Origin: Gracilibacillus kekensis
GTDB taxonomy: Bacteria > Bacillota > Bacilli > Bacillales > Amphibacillaceae
Direction: 5' to 3'
Assembly: GCF_900143085.1 (NCBI RefSeq)
Contig: NZ_FRCZ01000005.1
Location: 186,001-250,000, forward strand
Length of the DNA stretch: 64,000 nucleotides
Position 1 is the first letter of the stretch. Each line of letters begins with the position of its first letter. Of the stretch, positions 41,801 to 51,575 are shown piece after piece. The notes under the pieces were generated by a model that was not told the origin of the DNA, searched no databases, and worked only from the letters and a program-made list of their open reading frames with translations. The position numbers were made by a program, and so were the translations under genes.

Positions 41801-44545
41801 ATAATTCTCCTGATTTTCCTGTTTATCTGCATAAAACTCCACCTGCTGCCAGACTGGATCCGGTGGTTGCGGATCGAGCGTGACAATTCCCGCATCATCA
41901 CAAACTGGTTTTTCAAAAGTGATTACTGGTTTACTGTCTACAGGAATTACCGGTGTCACTGATCCATCTTGTGGCAGCAACAATTGATTTTGGATCAGCT
42001 CATGACCTGCCGCAATCTCTTTTAATGGCTGTGGAAATGGCAATGGCTGTGGGTCACTCCACTCCAAATCAATCTCCACATTGAAGTCTGGCAACGGCCA
42101 TGGGAGTGATATGCCAAATCCCAAATGGGCGAGTACGGAAAATGGGGCAGGAGTATTCACCTCAATATCTGCATCGAGATAAAAGCCAAATCCAAACCCG
42201 TAAACACTCACGTCTAGTTCACCGTGAAGTCCAGCCTTCCCCCAAAATTGACTTGGGTTTACCGACGCTTTTAAATGTGCTTCCGACCAGGCCGAAGCTT
42301 TTACACGCACAGGCCCAAATTTCCATTTTTCATCAAACCCTTGCCAATATCCAAATGCCAGTGCATTTGGATCTAACATAAAATACGCTTCAGCAGAGAA
42401 TAAACTTAGAATCTCTGCATGAATCCGTTTATCTCTTGGTTCCCTTTCTCCTAAATATAAGTGCCAATTATTTGCTTGATGATAGTCAAAGAATGCTTCT
42501 ACTCCAGCATGGATATCGAGCACCTTGCCCTCTTCATCCAACTCATACGCTGCGTCCATATTCATAAGGAATTCACCTGCACGATTATCGATCACCGCTA
42601 ACGCCTCAAAGGAACCTTCCTCTCCTCCAGAATGGGATGGCCGGTTTTCCATAAAGTTGGCTTTCCCTTGGATTAATACAATTGGTCCCGGTAAAATTAG
42701 TGCAAATAAAGTTTTCGCTGAAACTAGATAACCACTGTCTGAAGCTGTTCCCAAAGTCATTCCTGCTCCAAAAGCTAGGGCTTCTTTTTTATTGATCCAT
42801 TTATCTGTATGAGTGACACCAGTTACATCACGTTTATACCAATCATACCATTCTTCATCAGTTTGTTTATCTGGCTCCATATGGTAGGCAAACAACCCGC
42901 TTAATCCATATAAGGATAAACCTGTCGGACCGAGTGGGAGCCCTGTGGAAAGTTGAGAATCAACCGTTATATAATAAAAATTATAAGCTGGTTCTGCTTC
43001 TTTTCTTCCGATAATTAGCCCTGCATCCATTTCCATAGCAAGAGTAGGGAGCTTCAGTGCGATAAAACCACTAAAACCTCGGACACCATTGTCATCCATA
43101 AAGGCGACTTCTCCATCAAATGAAAGGATTCCTGGCAGTTCCAGACTTACACCCACTCCTTTTAATTCAAAGTCAATCGTTCCGTCTTCATACCATTTCA
43201 ACTTAAGTCCTTTTACCGATCCACCTACTTCTAAGGTCTCTACCAATTTCACATTTCCAGACATTCCAATCCATTTGTAAGATCCGTAGCTATCTTCATC
43301 CTGACCAAATCCAACTTGTGCCACTTCTCCTTGAAAGCCGTATAAATCAAAAGCTCCTTTTTCAGGAATATCGAGCCAGCCACCGTCAATACGCACATTA
43401 CCTTCTGAATCTATCGTCATTTCCTCGACTTCAAATGCCGGCCAATCCATGTCTGCACCAATTAGTGGTCGTATATCGCCGGACAAAGCGACAACCCAAA
43501 GGTCATCTTCATGCCCAAAAGAAAGTGAAGTTATTTTTGCATCTAGGACATCTTCCTTCTCAAAATGGTATAAACCATCTTCATCGGTATCCTTGAGACT
43601 TACCATATATTCACCGTCTACCCCTGCATTTACGGTGACATCAACTGGTTCATCAAAAAAAGGTAGCAGCAAACATCCCTCCATTTCCGCTTCGACTGGG
43701 ATTGTTTCGACAAATTCGAATGCTATCGAAGAAATACCACCTTCCATCCCCATTAATTTTCCAGAAAAATCTCCAGAAAAGTGCTGACCAGCCGGTTTTT
43801 TAGGGTCATATACCAGTGGCCACATCCCTTCAATACGACCGTATACACCTCCACTACCAATCCCAAAACCTTCTGCAATGACAACCCCATCCATGACTTC
43901 TGGTATGTAGATTTGTGCTTGACTCATATACACTCCCCGCCAATCCGCAGGAGCTTCTTCTGGACGATCACCCTCCCCACTAAAGTTAAAGGTGAGGTTA
44001 TCTGCTTCAAGAATAACGCCCGTATCTCCAATCATCACAGGTCCGAAATCAAATTGATTGTCATTCGGATGGATATCAAAGTGAACCCCATCCTCAAGAT
44101 CAAAGGATAGAGTGATATTAACATCAGCTAATTCAATTTCCGCCGGTTTTAGCTGACCTTGCCTGTCTTTGTCTTCTTCAAAATCCCCATTAACTCGCTT
44201 CATCTTTTTAAGCACAGCTGGAGGAACCCTCAGTCGAATATTAAAGTGTTCCAAAGTAAGTGTTGTCTGTTCACCGAAAGTCAATTTTGCATTTACTTGA
44301 GTCATTCCATCTTCATTTCCAAAAACAAGCTCCCAGCCTTCCAGTCCTGAATAACCCACTGCCAATTCTTTCATGACGACAGCATCTACAGAAATTTCAG
44401 TGCCTTTGTTTACATTAGTATAAGAAAAATCTTCTATACCAATCATATCGATTACAGATGTTCCATTTTCGACGTTAACTGCGGGAAACAAATCATAAGG
44501 CCATGGAATTACAAAACGCAATGGTATGAATGATTTTACAGACAT
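38858..44545 (-). CDS. Giant beta-rich protein with a lectin-like domain
   Basis: About 1895 residues without a signal peptide, anchor or membrane helix. Residues 1-900 are repetitive beta-type sequence rich in Gly, Asp and aromatic residues (WLDIPEKGAFDLYGFQGEV, GVGVSLELPGILSFDGEV, LPTLAMEMDAGLIIG); they may match large uncharacterised families such as DUF6603, but I am not sure. Residues about 1375-1560 form a concanavalin/thrombospondin-C-like domain, IGVMFGYRDDSNYYRFSMDS. The C-terminal 250 residues are charged. The start at 44545 is seven bases after GGAGG. It is the last of three genes, 14 bases after the beta-helix gene. The function is unknown; a surface or assembly role is plausible. 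Confidence 0.75.
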   Translation of the reverse strand: MSVKSFIPLRFVIPWPYDLFPAVNVENGTSVIDMIGIEDFSYTNVNKGTEISVDAVVMKELAVGYSGLEGWELVFGNEDGMTQVNAKLTFGEQTTLTLEHFNIRLRVPPAVLKKMKRVNGDFEEDKDRQGQLKPAEIELADVNITLSFDLEDGVHFDIHPNDNQFDFGPVMIGDTGVILEADNLTFNFSGEGDRPEEAPADWRGVYMSQAQIYIPEVMDGVVIAEGFGIGSGGVYGRIEGMWPLVYDPKKPAGQHFSGDFSGKLMGMEGGISSIAFEFVETIPVEAEMEGCLLLPFFDEPVDVTVNAGVDGEYMVSLKDTDEDGLYHFEKEDVLDAKITSLSFGHEDDLWVVALSGDIRPLIGADMDWPAFEVEEMTIDSEGNVRIDGGWLDIPEKGAFDLYGFQGEVAQVGFGQDEDSYGSYKWIGMSGNVKLVETLEVGGSVKGLKLKWYEDGTIDFELKGVGVSLELPGILSFDGEVAFMDDNGVRGFSGFIALKLPTLAMEMDAGLIIGRKEAEPAYNFYYITVDSQLSTGLPLGPTGLSLYGLSGLFAYHMEPDKQTDEEWYDWYKRDVTGVTHTDKWINKKEALAFGAGMTLGTASDSGYLVSAKTLFALILPGPIVLIQGKANFMENRPSHSGGEEGSFEALAVIDNRAGEFLMNMDAAYELDEEGKVLDIHAGVEAFFDYHQANNWHLYLGEREPRDKRIHAEILSLFSAEAYFMLDPNALAFGYWQGFDEKWKFGPVRVKASAWSEAHLKASVNPSQFWGKAGLHGELDVSVYGFGFGFYLDADIEVNTPAPFSVLAHLGFGISLPWPLPDFNVEIDLEWSDPQPLPFPQPLKEIAAGHELIQNQLLLPQDGSVTPVIPVDSKPVITFEKPVCDDAGIVTLDPQPPDPVWQQVEFYADKQENQENYEFKYVLSDITLENKTNNSVVQELKGVWLPTESESGKLAPTKLMLFTTNAFAYSRYSSRDALDAIVENHPTFPCLPEYKKEKTCITFGKAHNARRLQSFQYEGLRFEILDANSYLATDQQTVHLLGYKNSMICRLPKLTGYIEMSFQLQDTEMVIFFYNNKMEAVGTPVQYSPQNGQRILSVSKEIMFENVNTSLKDMDNVRYIRYQLNPLKRTYEKGEQLDPGLKLEKICYITFNEYEKEAMYDMYNQRQSTTDWSGEGQLLEPYSDYSITVKTKVLQRVNGENETEKTFMNNYKFQTEGPPGFAPNLSSNNKSTNEQETEASQSHPLQTLNQYVETTIPFHGQVPYYRAYDFRIQFKKDTYVPLMYRMAKHDLAQYVFDSNGQPVRDEDDRIIAWNRDWNETSEVVLSGEQQKLQQVFEQASCIQINDKSGSSILESGIQKRILLPSEKYMAKIKPIPLLETFDSFDFSDWRVINEGNMEEPSGDHWKIAETRRDGKKVRYLHQTSNIHTSTDGSYDLPVARGTYCLYEKEDWNDQRIIVRMAGADNDAIGVMFGYRDDSNYYRFSMDSERKYRRLIHIKDGIPNILAEDNESFEMGRIYTVTITVFAGVIRIDIDDEKIVEVQEYDFSGGKVALYCWGNDDAQFYEVTVEELSAKTVSLYDVQFITSKFINFFHHFHSFNGVVEEIKLPSKGDLAANKFQNIWPEPLHLPKRVTIDVVKEQEKRVGFLLRSPEPVEWERVEMNATKHDFVMDLGIPGNIKIIDFNYKADEYAYKMNLDLFVRETVNTAGWQVEMAEETIVRKELLSKYVKHSKKLNWETIHSFTTQQYNEGETIRITNKGKNKEEKGEVRKEKSKLKERILDRLKESGDREEELNDRLLRFRVMDADRRIVHERSFMVRLTKNKMEGIIAINPNLVKMDIIPSADGTAAFLLPEEVSKIQQGDGLQLDFRFNRKQHGLPTYKQWGSTETEEVTLHFNY

Positions 44546-44562
44546 CACAAAACCTCCTTTGT

Positions 44563-46929
44563 TTAATTTGAAATATAGGTAAACGCGTTGACATTCAAAA
44601 ATGGACCCTTATTACCATCATGGATCGGATTATTTTTGCGATGAACCATATCTTCATAATAGAATTCTCTGAAATTTACCGTTGGTTGTGGTGCTGACAC
44701 TGCATTTAATGGATTTGTTTGTTTGTTGTTCACAATTAAACGCATATCCTCGATGTACGTCTGTACTGGAAGTCCATTAGGTCTAGAAGTTGTAGGATTC
44801 GTTTCAGCAACACGAAGCATGTAGACACCAGCCCCTTTGCGGTGATCTTTGGCTTGCCCTTGTATCCAAGTCGATTCATTTTCATCAATTTGAGTTGTTT
44901 GTGTTAGTTCCCAATAGTATTCATTTACTCCAAACAAATGCTCAAGAACGGGTGCATAAGATTGACCGAAGCCAATCATGCCAGGCGCTCTGGAAATACA
45001 TAACACACCACCACCAGCCCAACCTCGAGCCGTATTTAAATAAACGTGAACGCCACGAAGATCAAAACTGATGTTACGGATTGAAATGCCTCCACCTCCG
45101 CTAGCATTACTAGGTGAGTTTATGGCATTGGACACATTGTGATGAATATTATCTTTGATGCACAATAGATCTGACCCCATCGAAGCCCGAATGCCACCAC
45201 CATCATTATCAGCTTCGTTTTCAGATATTTCATTATTTTTAAATAATGCATTCGACATGACTGATAAATATAAACCTCCACCATCTTCTTTTGCCACGTT
45301 TTTGGTTATCTCATTATTAATAAAAACAATATTATTCATCTTGGCTTCAGCAAGATCATTCTTATTCCAGAGGTCCTCTACAATGTTTGTTCCTTCTTGA
45401 TCAGATTCTGCATAATTTACTACAATTGACCAAAAATCAGAGAAAATGGAGGGGAAGGCAATTTCAGTTGCAATACCGCCTCCATCCATTCTGCCCCCCA
45501 AATCTGCTGCATTTTCGGAAACAAAGTTATTTGCTACAACTGGCCAACCATAACCAAATATAGCCAAACCACCTCCCCGGTGAGTACTATGATTCCGAAA
45601 TATAAAATTACCACCAATATATGCAGAGGAGTGAAAGGTACAAATTCCTCCACCAAAGCCGTTTTCGCCAGTGTGCTCTTTATAATACACGGATTCAAGT
45701 GAATCTGGGTCCAATCCAACTCCCTTGACTCGATTATTATGAATGAAACAATTACCTATAAAGGTTTTGTCTGTCTCATGAATGAGGACTCCGCCCCCTA
45801 AATGTGGAGCCTCCCCACCTTCATTGTCTGCAGCAGGATCAATAAATCCTCCCTTTATTTCCATATGGCTTAGGCTAGTAATACTTGTTTGCGCATCCAC
45901 AGCTACTTCGATATGAAAAACTCTGTGCTGTGACTGTCCGTCTACAACAGGAAAACTCCCTGATGATCCAGTAATTGCAGATGCTGTGTTTGAAGTAGAA
46001 GTAACCGATATCGGTTTTGCAATGACAATTTCACTACCTTCTTGATAAATACTCGTATCTAAAATTAGAACTGTATCATGCGGATCACAAGCCTGAACAG
46101 CTGCCGTAATTGTATTTGCCGGACGGGAAGGATCCTTGAAATCTCCAGAAATTCCACCTGACTTTTTCACAAAGCGCACTTGACCATTTGATTTTGGTCC
46201 AGCAAAATACCTGGTTAGTTTATCCCGTAAAGTATGCTGTTCCAAGTCTTGCCCATCATTTGCAAAGTACGAAGCCCAATGCTTGTGATAGAATCCTGGA
46301 TCCAAATACAAATCACTTCCAAGCTCGTCTTGCATCTTTATATGGACCATTCGTTTTAATGAATCACTAGGTAGTTGAGCTGCTCTACCAAACAAGAAAC
46401 CACCTTTGACCTGAAGCGAGATAATACCCTGAAAGAATTTTTCTGTCACCTGTTCCGGGGTTTCAAAAATTTGCTGTCCTTCATTATTAAAATAATACTG
46501 ATTTAGTTGTTTGATTATTTCTGGGTTTACACGTAGATAATTTTCGATCATTGCTGTAAGAAACATCTTGTCCACATATTCATATATGACATAATTTGGT
46601 ATAGGCAACCAATTAGGCTGTGTTTCTTTTATACGGAGTGTAGCTGCTAAATCCACGCATTTTAAAATCACTTTAGAAACACCATTTTTTTCTTCATAGG
46701 ATAATGTTCCTGAACAAAATGTTTGCAAATGTGCTGCATTAGAAGCAGAATCCATATTAAATTGCCAACCATTGATGAAAAGATTATAAGTATTATCCCA
46801 TCCAAATCCAGTTAAAGTTACTTCACTGATATCATCTGGCGACATAATCATTGGATAAAAGTTCCCTTTTTTCAGTTGTTGGAAGTTGTTAGCAATAAAT
46901 GTTTTTGACTTCATTTGTTTCAATCCCAT
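44563..46929 (-). CDS. Right-handed beta-helix protein
   Basis: 788 residues. An N-terminal region of about 250 residues has no recognised domain. About residues 270-660 form a right-handed parallel beta-helix of PbH1-type repeats (GGGVLIHETDKTFIGNCFIH, GGGICTFHSSAYIGGNFIF, GGGLAIFGYGWPVVANNFV, GGGLYLSVMSNALFKNNEI). The C-terminal part is linear. There is no signal peptide. This fold is common in polysaccharide lyases, phage tailspikes and adhesins; no catalytic residues can be assigned. The ATG follows GGAGG at seven bases and overlaps the preceding stop by ten bases. Confidence 0.85.
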   Translation of the reverse strand: MGLKQMKSKTFIANNFQQLKKGNFYPMIMSPDDISEVTLTGFGWDNTYNLFINGWQFNMDSASNAAHLQTFCSGTLSYEEKNGVSKVILKCVDLAATLRIKETQPNWLPIPNYVIYEYVDKMFLTAMIENYLRVNPEIIKQLNQYYFNNEGQQIFETPEQVTEKFFQGIISLQVKGGFLFGRAAQLPSDSLKRMVHIKMQDELGSDLYLDPGFYHKHWASYFANDGQDLEQHTLRDKLTRYFAGPKSNGQVRFVKKSGGISGDFKDPSRPANTITAAVQACDPHDTVLILDTSIYQEGSEIVIAKPISVTSTSNTASAITGSSGSFPVVDGQSQHRVFHIEVAVDAQTSITSLSHMEIKGGFIDPAADNEGGEAPHLGGGVLIHETDKTFIGNCFIHNNRVKGVGLDPDSLESVYYKEHTGENGFGGGICTFHSSAYIGGNFIFRNHSTHRGGGLAIFGYGWPVVANNFVSENAADLGGRMDGGGIATEIAFPSIFSDFWSIVVNYAESDQEGTNIVEDLWNKNDLAEAKMNNIVFINNEITKNVAKEDGGGLYLSVMSNALFKNNEISENEADNDGGGIRASMGSDLLCIKDNIHHNVSNAINSPSNASGGGGISIRNISFDLRGVHVYLNTARGWAGGGVLCISRAPGMIGFGQSYAPVLEHLFGVNEYYWELTQTTQIDENESTWIQGQAKDHRKGAGVYMLRVAETNPTTSRPNGLPVQTYIEDMRLIVNNKQTNPLNAVSAPQPTVNFREFYYEDMVHRKNNPIHDGNKGPFLNVNAFTYISN

Positions 46930-49900
46930 TCTTCCACCTCCTTCAACACGTGTACTTGTACTTGTTTTGCTGGGTCTGAGACCAATTCCAACGTTTCTTC
47001 TTGACCGTTAGGACTTTCACCAATTATAGCTCGCCTTACAGCAACGATTTGGTAATAATATGTTCCTGATTGTTGAATGCTGTCTGAATACTCCAGTTCA
47101 TGCGGAACATTTGATACCGTTTGTACCGTACCCGGAAGATCCAAATATTCAACAGCTATATTGCAATTCTTTAAAATTGATAGATTAGTAGAAACAGCAA
47201 CATTGCTTACTTTATGTGTTGTGCTCTCATTTTTAGTATCGTGGTCCACTTCGCTATCAAGCTGTAATATGATACGGCCTGAAACGATCCCTGCAAATAG
47301 ATTATCCGCATACAGATGATCATCTTCTCGGTATATCCCTTCGACTTTTTGTAGTGGCAGATCACTATCTACTATCCGAAGCTGCACTTTGTTTCCAAAT
47401 GCTCTTGCGTTTCTTTGCTGAGTTTGTCCAGCCATATCTCTATAGATGACAGTCACATTAGCTTTGTCGATGCTTAAATTAGCAATCATAGTAGTAAAAC
47501 CAGCAAATGTCACCGAATAAGGAAACGGCAGTGCGTTGGCTGATTGCACGGCACGCACTTCCTGTATTGTAATAGCGGGCTGCGCAAAAACTACATCAAC
47601 CCAAATTTGATCTCGAATTACTTTTGCCTTTAAAGGTACACCTGGTTCGTCTGCGCTTATGACGGCAATTGGTGTTCCCATCTGCTGTCTATCTGAAATA
47701 GATATCTTTCGATTCGTACGATAAATCTCATAATGGAGCATTCCCTTCTCTCGATTACGTCGCCATCGGAGATACGCTTTCCCCTGACCACCAGTTACTT
47801 TTGTCCAAACTGGTGATTTCGGTTGCATAACATCGGGAACTTTCACAGGCGGTGTAGCACTATTCCATGCTCCACGATTGCCAGCACGATCCAATGTGGC
47901 AATACGATAAAAATATTGATTCCGACCTTTCCCAATAATTTCATCATTCACCATCATGCCACCACTCCCATTATGGTACTTATTGTTCATTGGATCTAAA
48001 GGGGAGGTCACTGTCAAATAGGCTTTTTTGTTATTTTCCAAAGATGCGATATATTGCCACGTATCATTGCGAATATCAGCATAAGCCTGTTTTAGTTTCT
48101 TTAGCATGATTTGCTGTGTTTCCTCTGGTGCTTGATGCCACTGGCTTATCTGTTGATCCAATAATGCCAAATCCTGTTTTACTAGATAGGCATGGGTTCC
48201 TTCCTCATCACTTGTTTCCTGCCACAAGCCATGTACCGCCTTCATGTCGAGTCGTCCATTTTCATACAAATGTCCTTGTGGATGCTGATCCCTGTCAACC
48301 ATTATCAGAACCTCATCCACTGTACGGAATACTTGATGAAAATACGGCTCGTGCCCAGTTGGAACTGACCAAGAGAGTTTGAAATAGGAACATCCGTAAT
48401 AATCAGGGTATGACGCCCACAATTCCTGTACATCTGACACAAGTGGTGCCGGGGGTTCATCCCTTAATAAAGCTGTAACCAACAGTGGCGGACATACAGA
48501 ACTCTCATTACCAGCGTCATCGAGTGAAGTAATACCGAACGATCCGTGCACAATTGGCTCTCGGGCATTTGGCGTTAGCCTCATCGAAGCAGGGAAATCT
48601 GTTTCTTTAACAAACCATTCGAACTCAAGCCATTTCTTTATATCGCCATTTGCGGACACAGCTTGTTTGGATGTTCCCTCTGTTTTTGATATAGTTGATA
48701 TTAACCCCCCATTATCTACCCACACAGAAGCTTGCTTGGCATCCTTGTATATTGGTAGGGAATCATCTACCTTTATATGAACAACCTCAGTAGCATCTGG
48801 CATCTCCTGCGGTGGCAGTTGCAAATGTTGCACAGTAAAACTAATCTCCGTACATTGCTGTCCCTCGTTCATAACAGAATTAGAACTGGTATTGGACAAA
48901 ATTTTAAAATTATAACCACCTTGCCTTAATGAAAATCCTTTGAACAAATCTACTGATCCATCAAGGTCTGGTTGTTCAAACAGGAGCGTTATTTCACTAG
49001 AATCACGGTCAATCTCCGTAACGTTAAGTGGCTTACCCTCCAGCAAATTCCATCTGCCTGGTTTATAATACAACCTGAAGCGCTTCATATCCGGTGCCTG
49101 CATTTGCATCGTATGTAACCAACGCCACTTGACACGAAATCCCGGTTCACCTTGATTATCGTTATTTATCCATTGTTTTTCTTCTGGCTCAAGCCACTCA
49201 TCTTTTGGATGTAAATACTTGGCCTGTACTGGCATCGGAGGTGGTGGTGGCAGCTCATCCTTCACCTGAATCTTGTCTGGTTCGCTTGGTTCAGACATCC
49301 TTCCGAACAAATCAATCCCTAACGCACGATATGCATACCAGTGATTATTTTCCAAAAATGAAAGCCACTGTCCTATCTTATCTTTATTACCAGCATCAAT
49401 ATAAAATAAAGGCGCCCAGCCTTGCTCATGCTCTTCCTCCGTTTGGGTTGGCCATAATTCAGGGTAGGTCAATGATTCCCATGGTTTTTTTTGTTTTTTG
49501 GTTAACAGGACTGGCTCATTATGATTAATTCCTTTGAAGTCACTATCATCTGGCGTTCGGTTTGCATTCTGACCTAAAGATGCTCGCTGAAGCCTATACA
49601 CGATTGGTGTATCTTCCTCCACGAGTTTGACCGTCAGCAATTGCAAATTATCACCGGCATTGACTGATTTATGTTCAACGCTACAACTGGGCGGATCCCA
49701 TTTTAACCCCACCGTTCCACGGCTGAATAATTCACCATACTCCGTTTCTACGTACCCCTTTCCTGGCAATGCATGTGTTTCTAGTTGTTGCGGTCTTGGT
49801 AAATCACGATCCGTTTGTACACGTAAGTCATGGGAAATCCAACCGAAGTTCATATCCGTGTATTGGCAAGTGTGTAAAATAAAGTCCCCGGATATATTTA

Positions 49901-51575
49901 TACTAACGATCCCCTGGTCAAAATCCTCCATAATCAGCTGTTTATCGTAGGCATGATTTATCATCGAATGATCCGCTTTTTCTATAATAACTTGCGGTAT
50001 ATTGTTTAAAAGAGGATCGATATCAAAATGAACCATTGCAATCGGGCGTGGACAGGTAATTTCAATACCACCATGAACACGAATGGCATGATTACCATCT
50101 ATTTCGGTTGGTACTAGTGCAGTGTCTGATGCAAAATGAAAGCCATTTTTACGGAAGGCGAAAGACGGTTGTTTAGGCAGCCCATCCAGTTCCAACCGAT
50201 ACATATCTTTTAACTTTTCTTTATCACTCTCGTAACCACCAACACCGGCTTTATTCCAGATTCCCTCAATTTTATAGTGGATTGACTCATCATCTGAAGG
50301 ATCTTCATCCAGTCCATACAATCCTAATATTTGCGCCATTTCTGGCTGTATTGCTGACAACAAAGATGATTGTAAAAGCGATAACTCAACCGGTTTGGGA
50401 GGGGTAGCGGAAGTGCTACTTTCCGTAATTGGATATGTTTTCACCACATTTTGCTGTGGTATCGGGAATTGCTTCACGATTTCCTCTAAATCTGGTCGTA
50501 TTTCTTTTTCAAACGTTACTCTGTCATATTTTCTTGGCCGATTCGCTTTCAGTTTGACGCGGTTTTGTGCAATTTGCCACTCTGATTGACTATTGTTTGT
50601 AGTGCATGGAAATGTAGGGTGCTTAATGGGAAGACAATAATGACCAATTTTCTTCCAGTGGTGTGATTTCTCCTCAGAACTGAAGGGGTACCAAATTATT
50701 CGAGAAAGTAACACCCTACTCTGATCTTCTAATTGCTCAGAACCTTTTAATTTAATTTCCATATGTTGCAGGTCACAAGCATCAATCATGACGACATTTT
50801 GCCCTTTTTTTAATGGGTGTGTGGTTGTCTTGATTTGCTCGGTGTCGGTATCGGAATTTATATGGATTTCAAGTGATAAATTTTGCTCTATCTCAGGTAG
50901 TTTAGGTATTATTGGAATGTCAGGAATCTTTATATCTGGTATCTTTAGGTCTGGTATCTTTATTGTTGGAATATCTTGGTTGGGATTGTTAATCTGTGGC
51001 AGTTTAGGTCGGATGGGAGTTTTTTTTATTCGTTTGTCTATTCCTAGTTTATATTCAGGAAAGTTTACACTATCTTGATCGTCTTTTTCTACCTGTCGTT
51101 TATTAAAATTTAATTGTGGTTGGAATAGCTTTTCGTTAAGTTCCACTACAGGCATGTCCAGTTCATCAATAGGGATTGGCAATATGTACTTTTTAGGGAA
51201 CCAGTGAATAAATAAAGCAACCTTACTCGATTTTTCAGGTAGTATTATATCTACTGGCTTTTCTCGACTAAGGCGAACTCCTTCCGAAGATAGTCCCCCG
51301 CTTTCTTCGTACTTTATAACGAGATTGTTTTTTCTAATTGTTAAGTCAGCAGCATTATGATATCGAACCCATTCCCCCTCGGAAACCGGAAAAAAGCTGT
51401 TTGGAATGCTCTCCTTCATTTTCTCTTTAGGGTAACCTTTATACAATCGGAACCCGTATCTTGGAAAGCCAAGCTCTGGATTGAACGACCAACGCATGTG
51501 AATACCGTCAACGAGATCTTTATGATTTTTGACCCCTAATCCCATCATACTTAAATGTTTTGTTTGCAGCAGCAT
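46920..51575 (-). CDS. Giant multidomain protein with Fn3-like segments
   Basis: About 1551 residues with no signal peptide. The N-terminus has DGIHMRWSFNPELGFPRYGF, a signature I have seen only in large uncharacterised proteins. Residues about 205-232 are a Pro/Ile repeat (KIPDLKIPDIKIPDI). Several Fn3-like modules follow, for example near 1042 (FKLSWSVPTGHEPY) and 1250 (KAYLRWRRNREKGMLHYEIY), with linkers rich in Pro, Trp and Glu. ATG 51575 follows AAGGAT; the ATG at 51590 sits directly on AAAGG. First gene of the three-gene operon. It could be a scaffold or binding protein; the function is not known. Confidence 0.75.
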   Translation of the reverse strand: MLLQTKHLSMMGLGVKNHKDLVDGIHMRWSFNPELGFPRYGFRLYKGYPKEKMKESIPNSFFPVSEGEWVRYHNAADLTIRKNNLVIKYEESGGLSSEGVRLSREKPVDIILPEKSSKVALFIHWFPKKYILPIPIDELDMPVVELNEKLFQPQLNFNKRQVEKDDQDSVNFPEYKLGIDKRIKKTPIRPKLPQINNPNQDIPTIKIPDLKIPDIKIPDIPIIPKLPEIEQNLSLEIHINSDTDTEQIKTTTHPLKKGQNVVMIDACDLQHMEIKLKGSEQLEDQSRVLLSRIIWYPFSSEEKSHHWKKIGHYCLPIKHPTFPCTTNNSQSEWQIAQNRVKLKANRPRKYDRVTFEKEIRPDLEEIVKQFPIPQQNVVKTYPITESSTSATPPKPVELSLLQSSLLSAIQPEMAQILGLYGLDEDPSDDESIHYKIEGIWNKAGVGGYESDKEKLKDMYRLELDGLPKQPSFAFRKNGFHFASDTALVPTEIDGNHAIRVHGGIEITCPRPIAMVHFDIDPLLNNIPQVIIEKADHSMINHAYDKQLIMEDFDQGIVSINISGDFILHTCQYTDMNFGWISHDLRVQTDRDLPRPQQLETHALPGKGYVETEYGELFSRGTVGLKWDPPSCSVEHKSVNAGDNLQLLTVKLVEEDTPIVYRLQRASLGQNANRTPDDSDFKGINHNEPVLLTKKQKKPWESLTYPELWPTQTEEEHEQGWAPLFYIDAGNKDKIGQWLSFLENNHWYAYRALGIDLFGRMSEPSEPDKIQVKDELPPPPPMPVQAKYLHPKDEWLEPEEKQWINNDNQGEPGFRVKWRWLHTMQMQAPDMKRFRLYYKPGRWNLLEGKPLNVTEIDRDSSEITLLFEQPDLDGSVDLFKGFSLRQGGYNFKILSNTSSNSVMNEGQQCTEISFTVQHLQLPPQEMPDATEVVHIKVDDSLPIYKDAKQASVWVDNGGLISTISKTEGTSKQAVSANGDIKKWLEFEWFVKETDFPASMRLTPNAREPIVHGSFGITSLDDAGNESSVCPPLLVTALLRDEPPAPLVSDVQELWASYPDYYGCSYFKLSWSVPTGHEPYFHQVFRTVDEVLIMVDRDQHPQGHLYENGRLDMKAVHGLWQETSDEEGTHAYLVKQDLALLDQQISQWHQAPEETQQIMLKKLKQAYADIRNDTWQYIASLENNKKAYLTVTSPLDPMNNKYHNGSGGMMVNDEIIGKGRNQYFYRIATLDRAGNRGAWNSATPPVKVPDVMQPKSPVWTKVTGGQGKAYLRWRRNREKGMLHYEIYRTNRKISISDRQQMGTPIAVISADEPGVPLKAKVIRDQIWVDVVFAQPAITIQEVRAVQSANALPFPYSVTFAGFTTMIANLSIDKANVTVIYRDMAGQTQQRNARAFGNKVQLRIVDSDLPLQKVEGIYREDDHLYADNLFAGIVSGRIILQLDSEVDHDTKNESTTHKVSNVAVSTNLSILKNCNIAVEYLDLPGTVQTVSNVPHELEYSDSIQQSGTYYYQIVAVRRAIIGESPNGQEETLELVSDPAKQVQVHVLKEVEEWD

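Noticed and set aside
43449-44110. Long plus-strand frames opposite the giant genes (also near 47077, 49205, 49627, 50788)
   Set aside because: Antisense shadows of long real genes; compositions are Ser/Pro-rich or scrambled and no start signals are present.
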